Numbered from the stretch's first letter, positions 25,687-34,018 are shown. The stretch: DNA of 64,000 nucleotides from Paenibacillus naphthalenovorans (GCF_900099895.1 NZ_FNDY01000020.1:1-64000), one strand, 5' to 3'. Notes: generated from the letters alone by a model not told the origin. Made by a program: numbers and translations.

Positions 25687-25738
25687 GAACGGCCTTGTCT
25701 CAAGCATGAACGGGACAAGGGCCGTTTTTTTTGGTTGC
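25687..25738 (+). terminator. Second terminator before the precursor gene
   Basis: AACGGCCTTGTC and GACAAGGGCCGTT arms, loop TCAAGCATGAACGG, followed by eight T. With the previous one, it isolates the GGGF gene from the precursor gene. Confidence 0.85.
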
Positions 25739-25804
25739 AAGTAGGCATTGGAAACAGTAACAAGAGAGGATGATCTAACATAAATTATTTTGTCAAGGGA
25801 GATC

Positions 25805-25842
25805 GGCCTAACTAAGCTTTGATGGATGTCTCCATCAAGGCC
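25805..25842 (+). promoter_or_regulatory. Hairpin in the leader of the precursor mRNA
   Basis: TTGATGGA-TGTC-TCCATCAA with an outer GGCCT/AGGCC closing stem. No T-run follows. It lies 43 bases before the start codon, after any promoter, so a role in mRNA stability or control is possible. Confidence 0.45.
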
Positions 25843-25884
25843 GGTGGTTTCCCTCATGAATAGAATTTAGCGGAGGGTGTTAAC

Positions 25885-26172
25885 ATGAATGATTTTAAAA
25901 AAGATATTCAAAATCTGCAGGTTGCCGAATTCAAGGCGGGCGAGGTAACACCCTGGGACAATCAGGCACAGTACGATAGTGCCCGCTTGTGTGTTGGCTT
26001 CGGCGGGTTTTGCGGCGGGTTTGGCCAATGCGGCGGATTTTGTGGCGGGTTTGGCCGATGCGGCGGATTTTGTGGCGGATTTGGCCGATGCGGTGGGTTT
26101 TGCGGCGGGTTTCGCTGCGGCGGATTTTGTGGAGGCTGCGCTCGCTGCGGAGGCTGTGCCCGCTGCTTCTAG
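25885..26172 (+). CDS. TOMM precursor, heterocycloanthracin/sonorensin-like
   Basis: A 95-residue precursor peptide. Residues 1-34 form a leader with the family pattern (LQVAEFKAGEV, then PWDNQAQY, then ARLC). The core from about residue 35 has 14 Cys, mostly as Cys-Gly-Gly-Phe-Cys-Gly-Gly-Phe-Gly-Arg units, and ends with CARC-type spacing and Phe. Cys residues next to Gly are the expected substrates for thiazoline/thiazole formation by the enzymes downstream. The Cys-x3-Cys spacing with Phe differs from the Cys-x2-Cys spacing I recall for the named members. GCGGAGGGTG precedes the start. A terminator follows, so this short gene can be transcribed more than the enzymes. Confidence 0.9.
   Translation: MNDFKKDIQNLQVAEFKAGEVTPWDNQAQYDSARLCVGFGGFCGGFGQCGGFCGGFGRCGGFCGGFGRCGGFCGGFRCGGFCGGCARCGGCARCF
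26011..26112 (+). repeat. 30-bp tandem repeat in the precursor core
   Basis: Three units in exact 30-bp register from 26011, 26041 and 26071, each coding Cys-Gly-Gly-Phe-Gly-Gln/Arg-Cys-Gly-Gly-Phe, plus a partial fourth unit. Units differ at a few wobble positions and at one Gln/Arg codon. Confidence 0.9.
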
Positions 26173-26208
26173 TTACCTCAAGGAAACTGTCGCCGTTTAA
26201 GGAGAAAT

Positions 26209-26250
26209 GGCCCCTGCAGCCGCTGCCCGGCTGGCAGGGGTTTTTCTCGA
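26209..26250 (+). terminator. Terminator between precursor and enzyme genes
   Basis: CCCCTGCAGCC and GGCTGGCAGGGG arms with a GCTGCCC loop, then TTTTTCTC. Partial read-through would make precursor mRNA more abundant than enzyme mRNA, as in many RiPP clusters. Confidence 0.8.
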
Positions 26251-26340
26251 CAAAATCAGGCATGAGGGACAAATAGCCATACATAAGATGAGAGTGAAAG
26301 TGACGGCTTTTAAGAGCAGCTTGCGGTAAGGAGGAGTGAA

Positions 26341-28257
26341 ATGACAAAGCTGAATCCTTCTATGCGTCTGAAGGTAAAAGGGGATACCTTTTTTCTCCCC
26401 GCCTCGAACGGAAGCGTGTATTTTCGTAATAATTCAGGCTCGTTTCGAATGGAAGGCAGCGCGATTGATCAGTGGATTTCCAAGCTTCTGCCGGCATTAG
26501 ACGGGCAGTACACCTTGGAGGAGCTGACGGACGGATTGCCGGACGAATACCGTAACCGGGTGGTGGAAATCGCAGAAAAGCTGTACCACAACGGCTTCGT
26601 ACGCGTTGTAGAAGACCGTCCTCATCAATTACCGGATCCGATTCTGCAAAAGTATGCCTCTCAAATTGAATTTTTGAACAGCTTCGGCGGCTCGGGTGCG
26701 TACCGTTTTCAGTGCTACCGCCAGGCCAAAGTGTTGGCGGTAGGCTCGGGCTCATGGTTGGTCTCGTTGGCCGCGTCATTGCTCGAATCCGGGTTGCCCC
26801 GATTCCATGTCCTGATAACCGACTCGGTTTCGACCAACCGGCAGCGGTTGACGGAGCTTGCGGCTCACGCCCGCAAAACAGACCCTGAAGCGGCGGTAGA
26901 AGAAATTACCCTGCCGAAGGAGGGGGTGAGCTCTTGGCGGGAGGCTGTGCGGCCGTTTGATTCGGTTTTGTATGTATCGCAGGAGGGCGATCTGGAGGAG
27001 CTGCGGGCGCTTCATGCGGTTTGCAGAGAGGAGAAAAAAGGATTTCTCTCTGCCATTGGTCTGCAGCAGACAGGTCTGGCCGGTCCGCAGGTGCATCCGG
27101 ACTCTGAAGCCTGCTGGGAATCGGCTTGGCGCCGCATCCACCGGTCTGCCTTGAACAAAGACCAATCGATTCACTTCCCCTCTCCTACAGCCGGAGCAAT
27201 GCTTGTGAATGTGATCGTGTTTGAGTGGTTCAAAAAGGTGGCGGGCGTGGATGAACCGGAACGTAATAATAAGTTTTTTCTGCTTGATTTGGAGACATTG
27301 GAAGGCAGCTGGCATTCGTTCATCCCCCATCCGCTGGTGACCGGACATGCTGAGGCCCGGAGGATTTACGATCTTGAGCTGCGGTTGGACGAGAGCACGG
27401 ATGAAGGAAATTCGACCGATTTGCTTACTTATTTCAGCTTGTTAACCTCGGAAGAGTCGGGAATTTTTCATCTTTGGGAGGAAGGGGACTTGAAGCAGCT
27501 TCCGCTCGCTCAGTGCCGGATTCAAACCGTTGATCCGCTGTCGGAAGGGCCGGCCGGGCTGCTGCCGGAAAAGATCTTTACGGGTCTGACGCATGAAGAG
27601 GCAAGGCGGGAAGCCGGATTGGCGGGAATTGAGGCCTATGTATCACGAATGGCAGGCCTGCTCGTACCCGATGAATTTATCGGCGTCGGAGCGGGGGAAA
27701 CGATCGTGGAGGGCGTTTGCCGCGGGTTGCACCAATACTTGGCCGAGGAGCTGGGCAAGCGCCAAGGGAATCAGCCGCCTATTGTGGCCCTGGTAAGGCT
27801 GAGTGAGGTAGAAGATGAACGCTGCCGGTTTTACTTGCAGGCGTTAACCACAATGCAAGGTGCGCCCACGATCGGCTTGGGAGAGGCAGTGTCCGGTTTC
27901 CCCGCGGTTTGGGTCGGTACAGGCGGCCGCTGGTATGGCAGCACAGGCTTGAATGTGACCCTGGCGCTCAGGAAGGCGCTCCAGCGGGCGCTGCTGGATG
28001 CCCAACATCCCGAGGCCGGCTCTATCACGAGGGAGTTGGAAGCTTCGCCGGTGCTTCGGGAAGAAGCCGAGCCGCTAAGCCTTACGATCCCGGCGTGCGA
28101 ACAGAGGGCGCAGCGGGAGACGCTTGAGTCCGCCCTGCAGCTTTTGACACGGAACGGCAAGCAGCTGGTGACCTTTGATCTAGCGGTTGAACCGTTTCTG
28201 AAAGAGAAATTGGCAGGCGTGTTCGGCGTGTCGTTACGAGAGGGGGAGTCCCGGTGA
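26341..28257 (+). CDS. Putative thiazole-peptide maturation protein, ThiF-like
   Basis: A 638-residue protein resembling the TIGR03693 'ocin ThiF-like' maturation proteins of heterocycloanthracin clusters. Residues 1-95 (GDTFFLPASNGSVYF to AEKLYHNGFVRVVED) have the winged-helix pattern of a RiPP recognition element that binds the leader peptide. From about residue 130 a ThiF/E1-like fold has the Gly-rich segment LAVGSGSWLVSLAASLLESG. The C-terminal 230 residues are less conserved and probably a YcaO partner surface. No zinc CxxC pair is seen. It overlaps the next gene by four bases (ATG/GTG A). AAGGAGGAGTG sets the start. Confidence 0.85.
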   Translation: MTKLNPSMRLKVKGDTFFLPASNGSVYFRNNSGSFRMEGSAIDQWISKLLPALDGQYTLEELTDGLPDEYRNRVVEIAEKLYHNGFVRVVEDRPHQLPDPILQKYASQIEFLNSFGGSGAYRFQCYRQAKVLAVGSGSWLVSLAASLLESGLPRFHVLITDSVSTNRQRLTELAAHARKTDPEAAVEEITLPKEGVSSWREAVRPFDSVLYVSQEGDLEELRALHAVCREEKKGFLSAIGLQQTGLAGPQVHPDSEACWESAWRRIHRSALNKDQSIHFPSPTAGAMLVNVIVFEWFKKVAGVDEPERNNKFFLLDLETLEGSWHSFIPHPLVTGHAEARRIYDLELRLDESTDEGNSTDLLTYFSLLTSEESGIFHLWEEGDLKQLPLAQCRIQTVDPLSEGPAGLLPEKIFTGLTHEEARREAGLAGIEAYVSRMAGLLVPDEFIGVGAGETIVEGVCRGLHQYLAEELGKRQGNQPPIVALVRLSEVEDERCRFYLQALTTMQGAPTIGLGEAVSGFPAVWVGTGGRWYGSTGLNVTLALRKALQRALLDAQHPEAGSITRELEASPVLREEAEPLSLTIPACEQRAQRETLESALQLLTRNGKQLVTFDLAVEPFLKEKLAGVFGVSLREGESR

Positions 28258-30200
28258 GCGGCGCTGTCGTGTTGGTTGTCGGAGAAGGGCTGTTGGCGGA
28301 TTTCGTGTATTCCCAACTGTCTGCTCAATACGAGATTGTCCGTCAGTCCGATTTCAAAACAGGAGCACCCCAAGCGGCGGATTTGGTCCTGGTGCTGCAC
28401 GACGGATGGCAGCCTTATGCTCATTACGAAGCGGAAGAGGTGATGCAATCGGCGGGCATCCCTTGGCTGCGCGGCTTCGTTTCCTTTGGTGAGGCCATGG
28501 TGGGACCGTTGGTTCGTCCGGGAAAGCCGGGATGCTCCCAATGTGCGGATTCGCGGTATCTGATGGCAGGACGCGACCGCAAGGAGATGTGGGGACTGCG
28601 GCAAATGCTGGCCGAGCATGGGGGAGTGCCGCGTGATGCGTGGGCATCCCGTACAGGGCTATTGCAGGCGGCGCACCTGCTTGCGGCGGAGGCGGACAGG
28701 GTGCTGCGGGGAGGCCGGGGAGGCCTGGAAGAGAACGTGGTGCTGCTTAATCTGCAAACGCTGAAGAGCTCGCGTCATTTCTTTTTACCCGATCCGCAGT
28801 GTGCGGTTTGCGGTCGATTGGCCGACGATACGCCGGAAGCGGCCCGAATACCGTTAAAGCCCAGTCCCAAAATCAACGCCGACAGCTACCGCTGCCGTCC
28901 GATCGATGACTTGAAGCCATTTCTGGCCGCGGACTACATTGATTACCGGATCGGTTTGTTGAATGGGAAAATGGTTGATTTCGTATCGCCCTTTGCCGAT
29001 GTGAGCGTGAATCTGCCGCTGTTTTCGCAGGACGAAGCATGCGGAGGACGAACTCATTCCTATGCGGACAGTGAGCTGACCGGCATTATGGAGGGTTTGG
29101 AACGGTACTGCGGTGTGGCGCCTCGCGGCAAACGGACGGTGATCCGCGACAGCTTCCGCCGTCTCGAGGCTCAAGCCCTGGATCCCGTCAAGGTAGGCGT
29201 ATATGATGTGCAGCAGTATGCGCGGCCCGGATTCCCGTTCAAACCGTTTGATCCGGATCGCCCGATCGATTGGGTATGGGGCTATTCGTTCAGGCAGGAG
29301 CGGCCGATCCTGGTTCCCGAGATGCTGGCTTATTACAGCCTGGGGTGCGGGGATAAATTTGTCCATGAAACGTCCAATGGATGCGCATTGGGAGGCAGTC
29401 TGGAGGAAGCTGTTTTCTACGGCATCATGGAAGTGGTGGAGCGCGATTCGTTCCTGTTGACCTGGTATGCACAGCTGCCTATTCCACAGCTTGATCTTTC
29501 TTCCGCCGGCGACCGGGAATTGCAATTGATGATCGGACGTCTGCGGGCGGTGGCGGGTTATGATGTGGCTGTATTTAACGCTACGATGGAGAATGGAATT
29601 CCAAGCGTGTGGGCGCTCGCGAAAAACAGGAAACCCAACGGAGTCAATCTGATCTGCGCGGCCGGGGCTCATCCGGACCCGATCCGCGCGGTGAAAGGCG
29701 CGATTCACGAGCTCTCGGGCATGATGATGACGCTGGACGAGAAATTTGAAGCGAACCGGCAGGAAATTGAGCAAATGCTCCACGATCCGTTTCGGGTACG
29801 CCACATGGAGGACCATTCCATGCTGTACAGCTTACCCCAAGCGGAAGAACGTTTGCGGTTTTTACTGGATGAGAATCGTCCGCTGCGGACCTTTGACGAG
29901 GAGTTTAAGCCGAAGGCGGGATCTGCGGATTTGACCGATGATTTGAAGGACATTCTTCAGGTGTTTCACGGCTTGAATCTTGATGTGATCGTGGTGGATC
30001 AGACTGCACCGGAGTTAAGGCGAAACGGATTGTACTGTGTGAAAGTATTGATTCCAGGGATGCTCCCTATGACGTTCGGTCATCATCTTACCCGTTTGAC
30101 GGGACTGGAACGGGTATTCACCGTACCGGTGGAGCTGGGATATGCCAAGCAGCCGCTAAAGCCGGAACAGCTCAATCCGCATCCGCATCCGTTTCCATAA
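28254..30200 (+). CDS. TOMM cyclodehydratase, YcaO family
   Basis: A 648-residue fused cyclodehydratase that uses ATP to turn Cys (and Ser/Thr) with the preceding carbonyl into azolines. The N-terminal part (residues 1-200) is the partner domain with two zinc Cys-x2-Cys pairs (GCSQCADS and CAVCGRL). From about residue 215 the YcaO domain carries the ATP/Mg motif: GIMEGLERYCG and NGCALGGSLEEAVFYGIMEVVERDSF. It ends in the family-typical Pro-rich tail HPHPFP. Start is GTG 28254, which overlaps the maturation gene by four bases. Confidence 0.93.
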   Translation: MSGAVVLVVGEGLLADFVYSQLSAQYEIVRQSDFKTGAPQAADLVLVLHDGWQPYAHYEAEEVMQSAGIPWLRGFVSFGEAMVGPLVRPGKPGCSQCADSRYLMAGRDRKEMWGLRQMLAEHGGVPRDAWASRTGLLQAAHLLAAEADRVLRGGRGGLEENVVLLNLQTLKSSRHFFLPDPQCAVCGRLADDTPEAARIPLKPSPKINADSYRCRPIDDLKPFLAADYIDYRIGLLNGKMVDFVSPFADVSVNLPLFSQDEACGGRTHSYADSELTGIMEGLERYCGVAPRGKRTVIRDSFRRLEAQALDPVKVGVYDVQQYARPGFPFKPFDPDRPIDWVWGYSFRQERPILVPEMLAYYSLGCGDKFVHETSNGCALGGSLEEAVFYGIMEVVERDSFLLTWYAQLPIPQLDLSSAGDRELQLMIGRLRAVAGYDVAVFNATMENGIPSVWALAKNRKPNGVNLICAAGAHPDPIRAVKGAIHELSGMMMTLDEKFEANRQEIEQMLHDPFRVRHMEDHSMLYSLPQAEERLRFLLDENRPLRTFDEEFKPKAGSADLTDDLKDILQVFHGLNLDVIVVDQTAPELRRNGLYCVKVLIPGMLPMTFGHHLTRLTGLERVFTVPVELGYAKQPLKPEQLNPHPHPFP

Positions 30201-30222
30201 TCCGTGAAGAGGAGTGAGGAGG

Positions 30223-31809
30223 ATGAACCTGGATGCTTTTATACACCATCTGCATTATGACACGGATAGGGCGAGGCCTCCGGACTGGGAGACGGATTGG
30301 GAGGATGCGCCGCTTTCCTATAAGCTTTACCGCGGTTTGCCGGAGGTGCCCTTATCTCCGGAAGTGCCGCTGACGCTCGAAGGACGGCAAAAGCCAGGAA
30401 AGACAGGTCTTCGCGAAATCGGCCATTTTCTTTGGTATGCATTCGGGCTCACACAAGTGTGCCAGTCCATTCTGCCTTTCGATTCCGAGCATCAGGCGGT
30501 AAGCTCCATGCTGTTTAAGCGCCGGTTTATTCCCTCCGGCGGCGGGTTATATCCCAACGAATTATACATATATCTGAAGCTGGAAGACTTGCCTGCCGGG
30601 GTATATCACTACGATGCGGCACATCACCGTTTGGTGCTCCTGCGCGAAGGCCATTTCGATTCTTATCTGGCCAGGGCTCTGGGCAGCCGTTGTGACGTGT
30701 CGGCTTGTTTCGGTATGGTATTTGTTTCAACCCTGTTTTGGAAAAACTTCTTTAAATACCATAACTTTGGCTACAGGCTGCAGGGTCTGGATGCCGGCGT
30801 GCTGATCGGACAACTGCTGGAGGTGGCTAAACGGTTCGGTGTTTCCTCGGGGGTGTATTTCCAGTTTCTTGATCGGGCGGTGAACCATCTGCTCGGGCTA
30901 TCCGAATGGGAGGAAAGTGTGTATGCGGTGATTCCTCTGTCGTCCGATCCTGACATCGCATGGTTTGCAAACCGCGGGGACGGAGACGCGATGGTTTCGG
31001 CGGCCGAACTGTGCCGGGAGCTGCCGGCAGTTTGGCATCGGCACTATGTCCGGTCACAGAGGATCAGGGGTTATCCGATGCTGGTCCGGATGAACGAAGC
31101 GTCCTTGATGGAGTCGCCCCGGTCGTTTCGGCGGATCGGAAAAGAGTGGACAGCTGACGATGCAGGTGAGGGCCCGACGGTAAAATTATCCCCTGTCCGG
31201 CGGCTTTCGTATGATCTGGCAGCGGTCTGCAAAAAGCGCTATTCGCCGGAAATGGATTTTGTGACGGGACGGGTAAGCGAGCCGAATTTGGCCGCGCTGC
31301 TGCGGGAGGCGGCGGAATCTTACGGATATCGCAATGATTTGGATGGAAACTGTGAGGACCCCGCGCCTCGCGTCATCCTGTATTGTTGTTTATACGGCGT
31401 TGAGGGCATCCCGGACGGCGCTTACCGCTATGACAGTGTTCGTCATGTGCTCAGTCAGGTTCGTCCCGGGGACCATCGGCTTTGGCTGCAGCAGGGGATG
31501 TCCCTGGACAATGTGAACCTGTACCAAGTCCCGTTATGCCTGCATGTGGCGGGAGACAAGGACCATCTTCATTCGGCACTGGGGTACCGGGGGTATCGTG
31601 TCCAACAGATGGAAGCGGGGATGCTCGTTCAGCGCCTGCTGCTCGCGGCGTTCGCCTTGGGGATGGGCGGGCATCCGCTTCTCGGATATGATGTAAGCTT
31701 GTGTGACGAGGTCTACCATATGGCTCGGCAAGGACGAACGAGCCTGATTCAAGTTCCGGTCGGCCCTTATCGTGATCGCCCCCGATTATCGGGCGGATTG
31801 CATGGTTGA
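30223..31809 (+). CDS. SagB-type azoline dehydrogenase, two nitroreductase-like halves
   Basis: A 528-residue FMN-dependent dehydrogenase that would oxidise azolines to azoles. The first half (residues about 65-250) has SMLFKRRFIPSGGGLYPNEL and the FKYHNFGYRLQGLDAGVLIGQL segment of SagB/ThcOx proteins. The second half (about 330-528) repeats the pattern, with SYDLAAVCKKRYSPEMDFV, ALGYRGYRVQQMEAGMLVQRLL, but without a clear PSGGGLYP-type motif, so it may be structural. Start is ATG 30223, with AGAGGAG eight bases upstream; GTG 30214 is unlikely. It is 13 to 22 bases after the YcaO gene and the last gene of the unit. Confidence 0.9.
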   Translation: MNLDAFIHHLHYDTDRARPPDWETDWEDAPLSYKLYRGLPEVPLSPEVPLTLEGRQKPGKTGLREIGHFLWYAFGLTQVCQSILPFDSEHQAVSSMLFKRRFIPSGGGLYPNELYIYLKLEDLPAGVYHYDAAHHRLVLLREGHFDSYLARALGSRCDVSACFGMVFVSTLFWKNFFKYHNFGYRLQGLDAGVLIGQLLEVAKRFGVSSGVYFQFLDRAVNHLLGLSEWEESVYAVIPLSSDPDIAWFANRGDGDAMVSAAELCRELPAVWHRHYVRSQRIRGYPMLVRMNEASLMESPRSFRRIGKEWTADDAGEGPTVKLSPVRRLSYDLAAVCKKRYSPEMDFVTGRVSEPNLAALLREAAESYGYRNDLDGNCEDPAPRVILYCCLYGVEGIPDGAYRYDSVRHVLSQVRPGDHRLWLQQGMSLDNVNLYQVPLCLHVAGDKDHLHSALGYRGYRVQQMEAGMLVQRLLLAAFALGMGGHPLLGYDVSLCDEVYHMARQGRTSLIQVPVGPYRDRPRLSGGLHG

Positions 31810-31831
31810 GAGAGGCGGAAAAACATAAATT

Positions 31832-31866
31832 ACAGCCCGAATGCACACGGCATTCGGGCTGTCCTT
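31832..31866. terminator. Bidirectional terminator at the end of the RiPP operon
   Basis: ACAGCCCGAATGC and GCATTCGGGCTGT are perfect 13-bp arms around ACACG. It serves the convergent SagB and His/Tyr-rich genes; the T-run is short on both sides. Confidence 0.7.
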
Positions 31867-31876
31867 CTGTACGTGA

Positions 31877-32185
31877 TTAATAATGAACCGGATAAGAGCA
31901 AGGATGATGTTGATGTTGGTGGTGATGCGTCCAAGGATGGTGATAGAACCAGGGATCGTAGTGACCGTGGTGTTGCCACGGACTGTACCAGCCAGGATGG
32001 AAGCCGTCAAAATAGCCATGATGAACATGAGCATGATGATAGTGGTGGTCGCGATAAGGGTAACCGTACTGATAGTAGTCATAATAAGGGGCATAAGCTT
32101 GCGCATCAATTTGAGCCTGCTGCGCAGGATAATCGAATTCGGCTGCATCTGCCGGTTGTATTACGGATGGGTTTTCCTGAGTCAT
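31877..32185 (-). CDS. His/Tyr-rich small protein
   Basis: A 102-residue protein that I do not recognise. Residues 1-30 are Gln/Ala-rich, and residues 31-102 are about half His, Tyr, Pro and Trp (HHYHHAHVHHGYFDG, HHHQHQHHPC). One Cys is near the end. GGAGGAACAAAG before ATG is a strong ribosome binding site. The composition suggests a metal-binding or cross-linked surface/spore-coat protein. It is convergent with the TOMM cluster, and a link to it cannot be shown. Confidence 0.7.
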   Translation of the reverse strand: MTQENPSVIQPADAAEFDYPAQQAQIDAQAYAPYYDYYQYGYPYRDHHYHHAHVHHGYFDGFHPGWYSPWQHHGHYDPWFYHHPWTHHHQHQHHPCSYPVHY

Positions 32186-32289
32186 CTTTGTTCCTCCTTT
32201 GTTAACTTACTCTACAATATGCAGAAACGAAAAAAAGGGCACTTGTCTATATCCATTGGCTTGAAAAATTTTATTTTGAACAGCACAAC

Positions 32290-32328
32290 AAAACAGACCT
32301 TCCGAAACGGAGGGTCTGTTTGTTATGT
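32290..32328. terminator. Bidirectional terminator
   Basis: ACAGACCTTCCG and CGGAGGGTCTGT arms around AAA, then TTTGTT on the plus strand. It ends the acetamidase gene on the minus side. Confidence 0.7.
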
Positions 32329-32372
32329 AGCCGCCGTGCCGGCCTTTCAACGTGTCGGCACGCAGGGATGGT

Positions 32373-33941
32373 TTATTTACTGCTCAGCGCAACGGCTGCA
32401 TGTAGTTCTTTGCCCGATGTTGTCCAATTGACGTAAGCCCCGAGAATGTCCCGGACCGTTTTCACGGGAATCATCGTTTTCTCATTGATGATGTGCGGTA
32501 TTCCTTCATTATATATCTCTTTGCCGTCAACATGATATAGGTTGGAATCGTTCTTCACAGTTATGCTTTTACCCTGCAAAGTGACGACGGCCGATCTTGT
32601 CGCGCTGTCCCACGCTACCGTTCCGCCTAATTCTTCGACAATGTCGCGAAGAGGGACATAGAACTTATCGTTGTTAATTACAGTAGGGGAGATGTGTTTC
32701 CCGTTGACATTCACATGGATGCTTAGAGACTCCAGAAAATCAGTCTTACGAATGAGACCGTGTATTCCCTTGGTCCGGTCCACAACCTGAGATACTTCAT
32801 AATCTGTGGCGGCGCTGAGATAAGCGTAAGCCACTTCGCGGCTCATGCCCAGCTTTTCCGACAGGAAGGCAATCGATTCGCGAACCGCTTCTTTCATGGC
32901 TTCATCCAGATCGGGATCGAGTCCGATCGGAATCCAGTAATCATCCGTTTCGGCAAAAGGCTGGGTGAATTCGCCGTTGCGGGGAATGGACGGATCTCCC
33001 TTTTTAAGTACGGTTAAACGCAAGGTTCCACGCAGGGAAGCTTCTAAAGCGGTTAAAGCGACTTCGCCGTCCCCTTGTGCAAAGTGAGGATCGCCGGTAT
33101 AGAAAAGGGCGCCGTTGACTTTAACAGGCAGATAAAGCGTCGAGCCTACACCTAATTCATTAATATCGATGTTGCCCCCCGTTTCGGATGGAGGCACCGA
33201 ATTTATTTTTTCACTCGAGTCAGGGGCCACACCCATGATACCCAGAAACGGGTTGATCGGAAACCGGACTTTTTGATTGTTTTCCGTAGGCAGAACACCG
33301 TACCATCTGCCATGGATCTCTTCAATAGGGGTGAAGATCGATACGTTATTATACCGTTCCGGATGTTCAGCGCCGGCCCCTTCTTGTCGCCCTTTATTTT
33401 CGGGGAATTCGCCAGGTAATGCTCCTTTGTAGTGACGATTGGAAATAACGCCATAGGGGACTCTTGTCTGCAATGAAAGAACTTCTACTTTTAATACATC
33501 TCCAGGCTCCGCCCCTTCGACTGCAACAGGTCCTGTAACGATGTGAGGACCGTCTTTATCGAAATCATGCTCGATGGAGGAGGCGGCAATCGCCTTGGCA
33601 TCATCCAACACCTGATCCGCAGGAATACCGTGAGCTCCAAAGTATTGAACTGGATTTCGTCCCTGGTCCTCGATAATGCCCTCATGAGAGACGGTATCGA
33701 ATGTCACCGTACTTCCGGAAGGAACGGTGAGTACCGGTTTGCTGTCGCGATTAGGCAAATGCCCCCAACGAATATTTTCTACGGTTGACGGAACATAATA
33801 TTCCCCTTCCACCTTCTCTAAAGTAGTAGGTTGAAGAGGCATGGCGCTTGCACTGGAAATACCGAAAGATGGTAAGGTTAGTATTGCTGTCATAAATAAT
33901 AGGAATCCTGTCCGCGAAATCTTACTTTTTTGATCTTTCAT
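32373..33941 (-). CDS. Secreted acetamidase/formamidase with C-terminal stalk domain
   Basis: A 522-residue protein. Residues 1-33 are a signal peptide (basic start, hydrophobic core, cut after ISSASA). Residues about 45-390 match the FmdA/AmdA amidase family (FGAHGIPADQVLDDAKAIA, GPHIVTGPVAVEGAEPGDVLKVEVL in pieces, HFAQGDGEVALTALE), which releases ammonia from formamide or acetamide. The last ~120 residues are a copper amine oxidase N-terminal (stalk) domain: FYVPLRDIVEELGGTVAWD and KTMIPVKTVRDILGAYVNW. That module is common on surface proteins of Paenibacillus. Upstream there is a strong promoter and a GlnR/TnrA box. Confidence 0.9.
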   Translation of the reverse strand: MKDQKSKISRTGFLLFMTAILTLPSFGISSASAMPLQPTTLEKVEGEYYVPSTVENIRWGHLPNRDSKPVLTVPSGSTVTFDTVSHEGIIEDQGRNPVQYFGAHGIPADQVLDDAKAIAASSIEHDFDKDGPHIVTGPVAVEGAEPGDVLKVEVLSLQTRVPYGVISNRHYKGALPGEFPENKGRQEGAGAEHPERYNNVSIFTPIEEIHGRWYGVLPTENNQKVRFPINPFLGIMGVAPDSSEKINSVPPSETGGNIDINELGVGSTLYLPVKVNGALFYTGDPHFAQGDGEVALTALEASLRGTLRLTVLKKGDPSIPRNGEFTQPFAETDDYWIPIGLDPDLDEAMKEAVRESIAFLSEKLGMSREVAYAYLSAATDYEVSQVVDRTKGIHGLIRKTDFLESLSIHVNVNGKHISPTVINNDKFYVPLRDIVEELGGTVAWDSATRSAVVTLQGKSITVKNDSNLYHVDGKEIYNEGIPHIINEKTMIPVKTVRDILGAYVNWTTSGKELHAAVALSSK

Positions 33942-33989
33942 CCCAATTTCACTCCCAATTATGTTATTTTATCTAACACATATGAGAGG

Positions 33990-34018
33990 ATTATATAAGA
34001 TAACTGATTTTTTGACAA
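33990..34018 (-). promoter_or_regulatory. Promoter of the acetamidase gene
   Basis: On the minus strand TTGTCA (34018-34013), exactly 17 bases, perfect TATAAT (33995-33990). It fires toward the acetamidase start at 33941. Confidence 0.75.

Noticed and set aside
25479..26112. Short regular repeats considered as a CRISPR array
   Set aside because: The units are 12 or 30 bp, contiguous without spacers, and code Gly/Phe/Cys repeats in frame.
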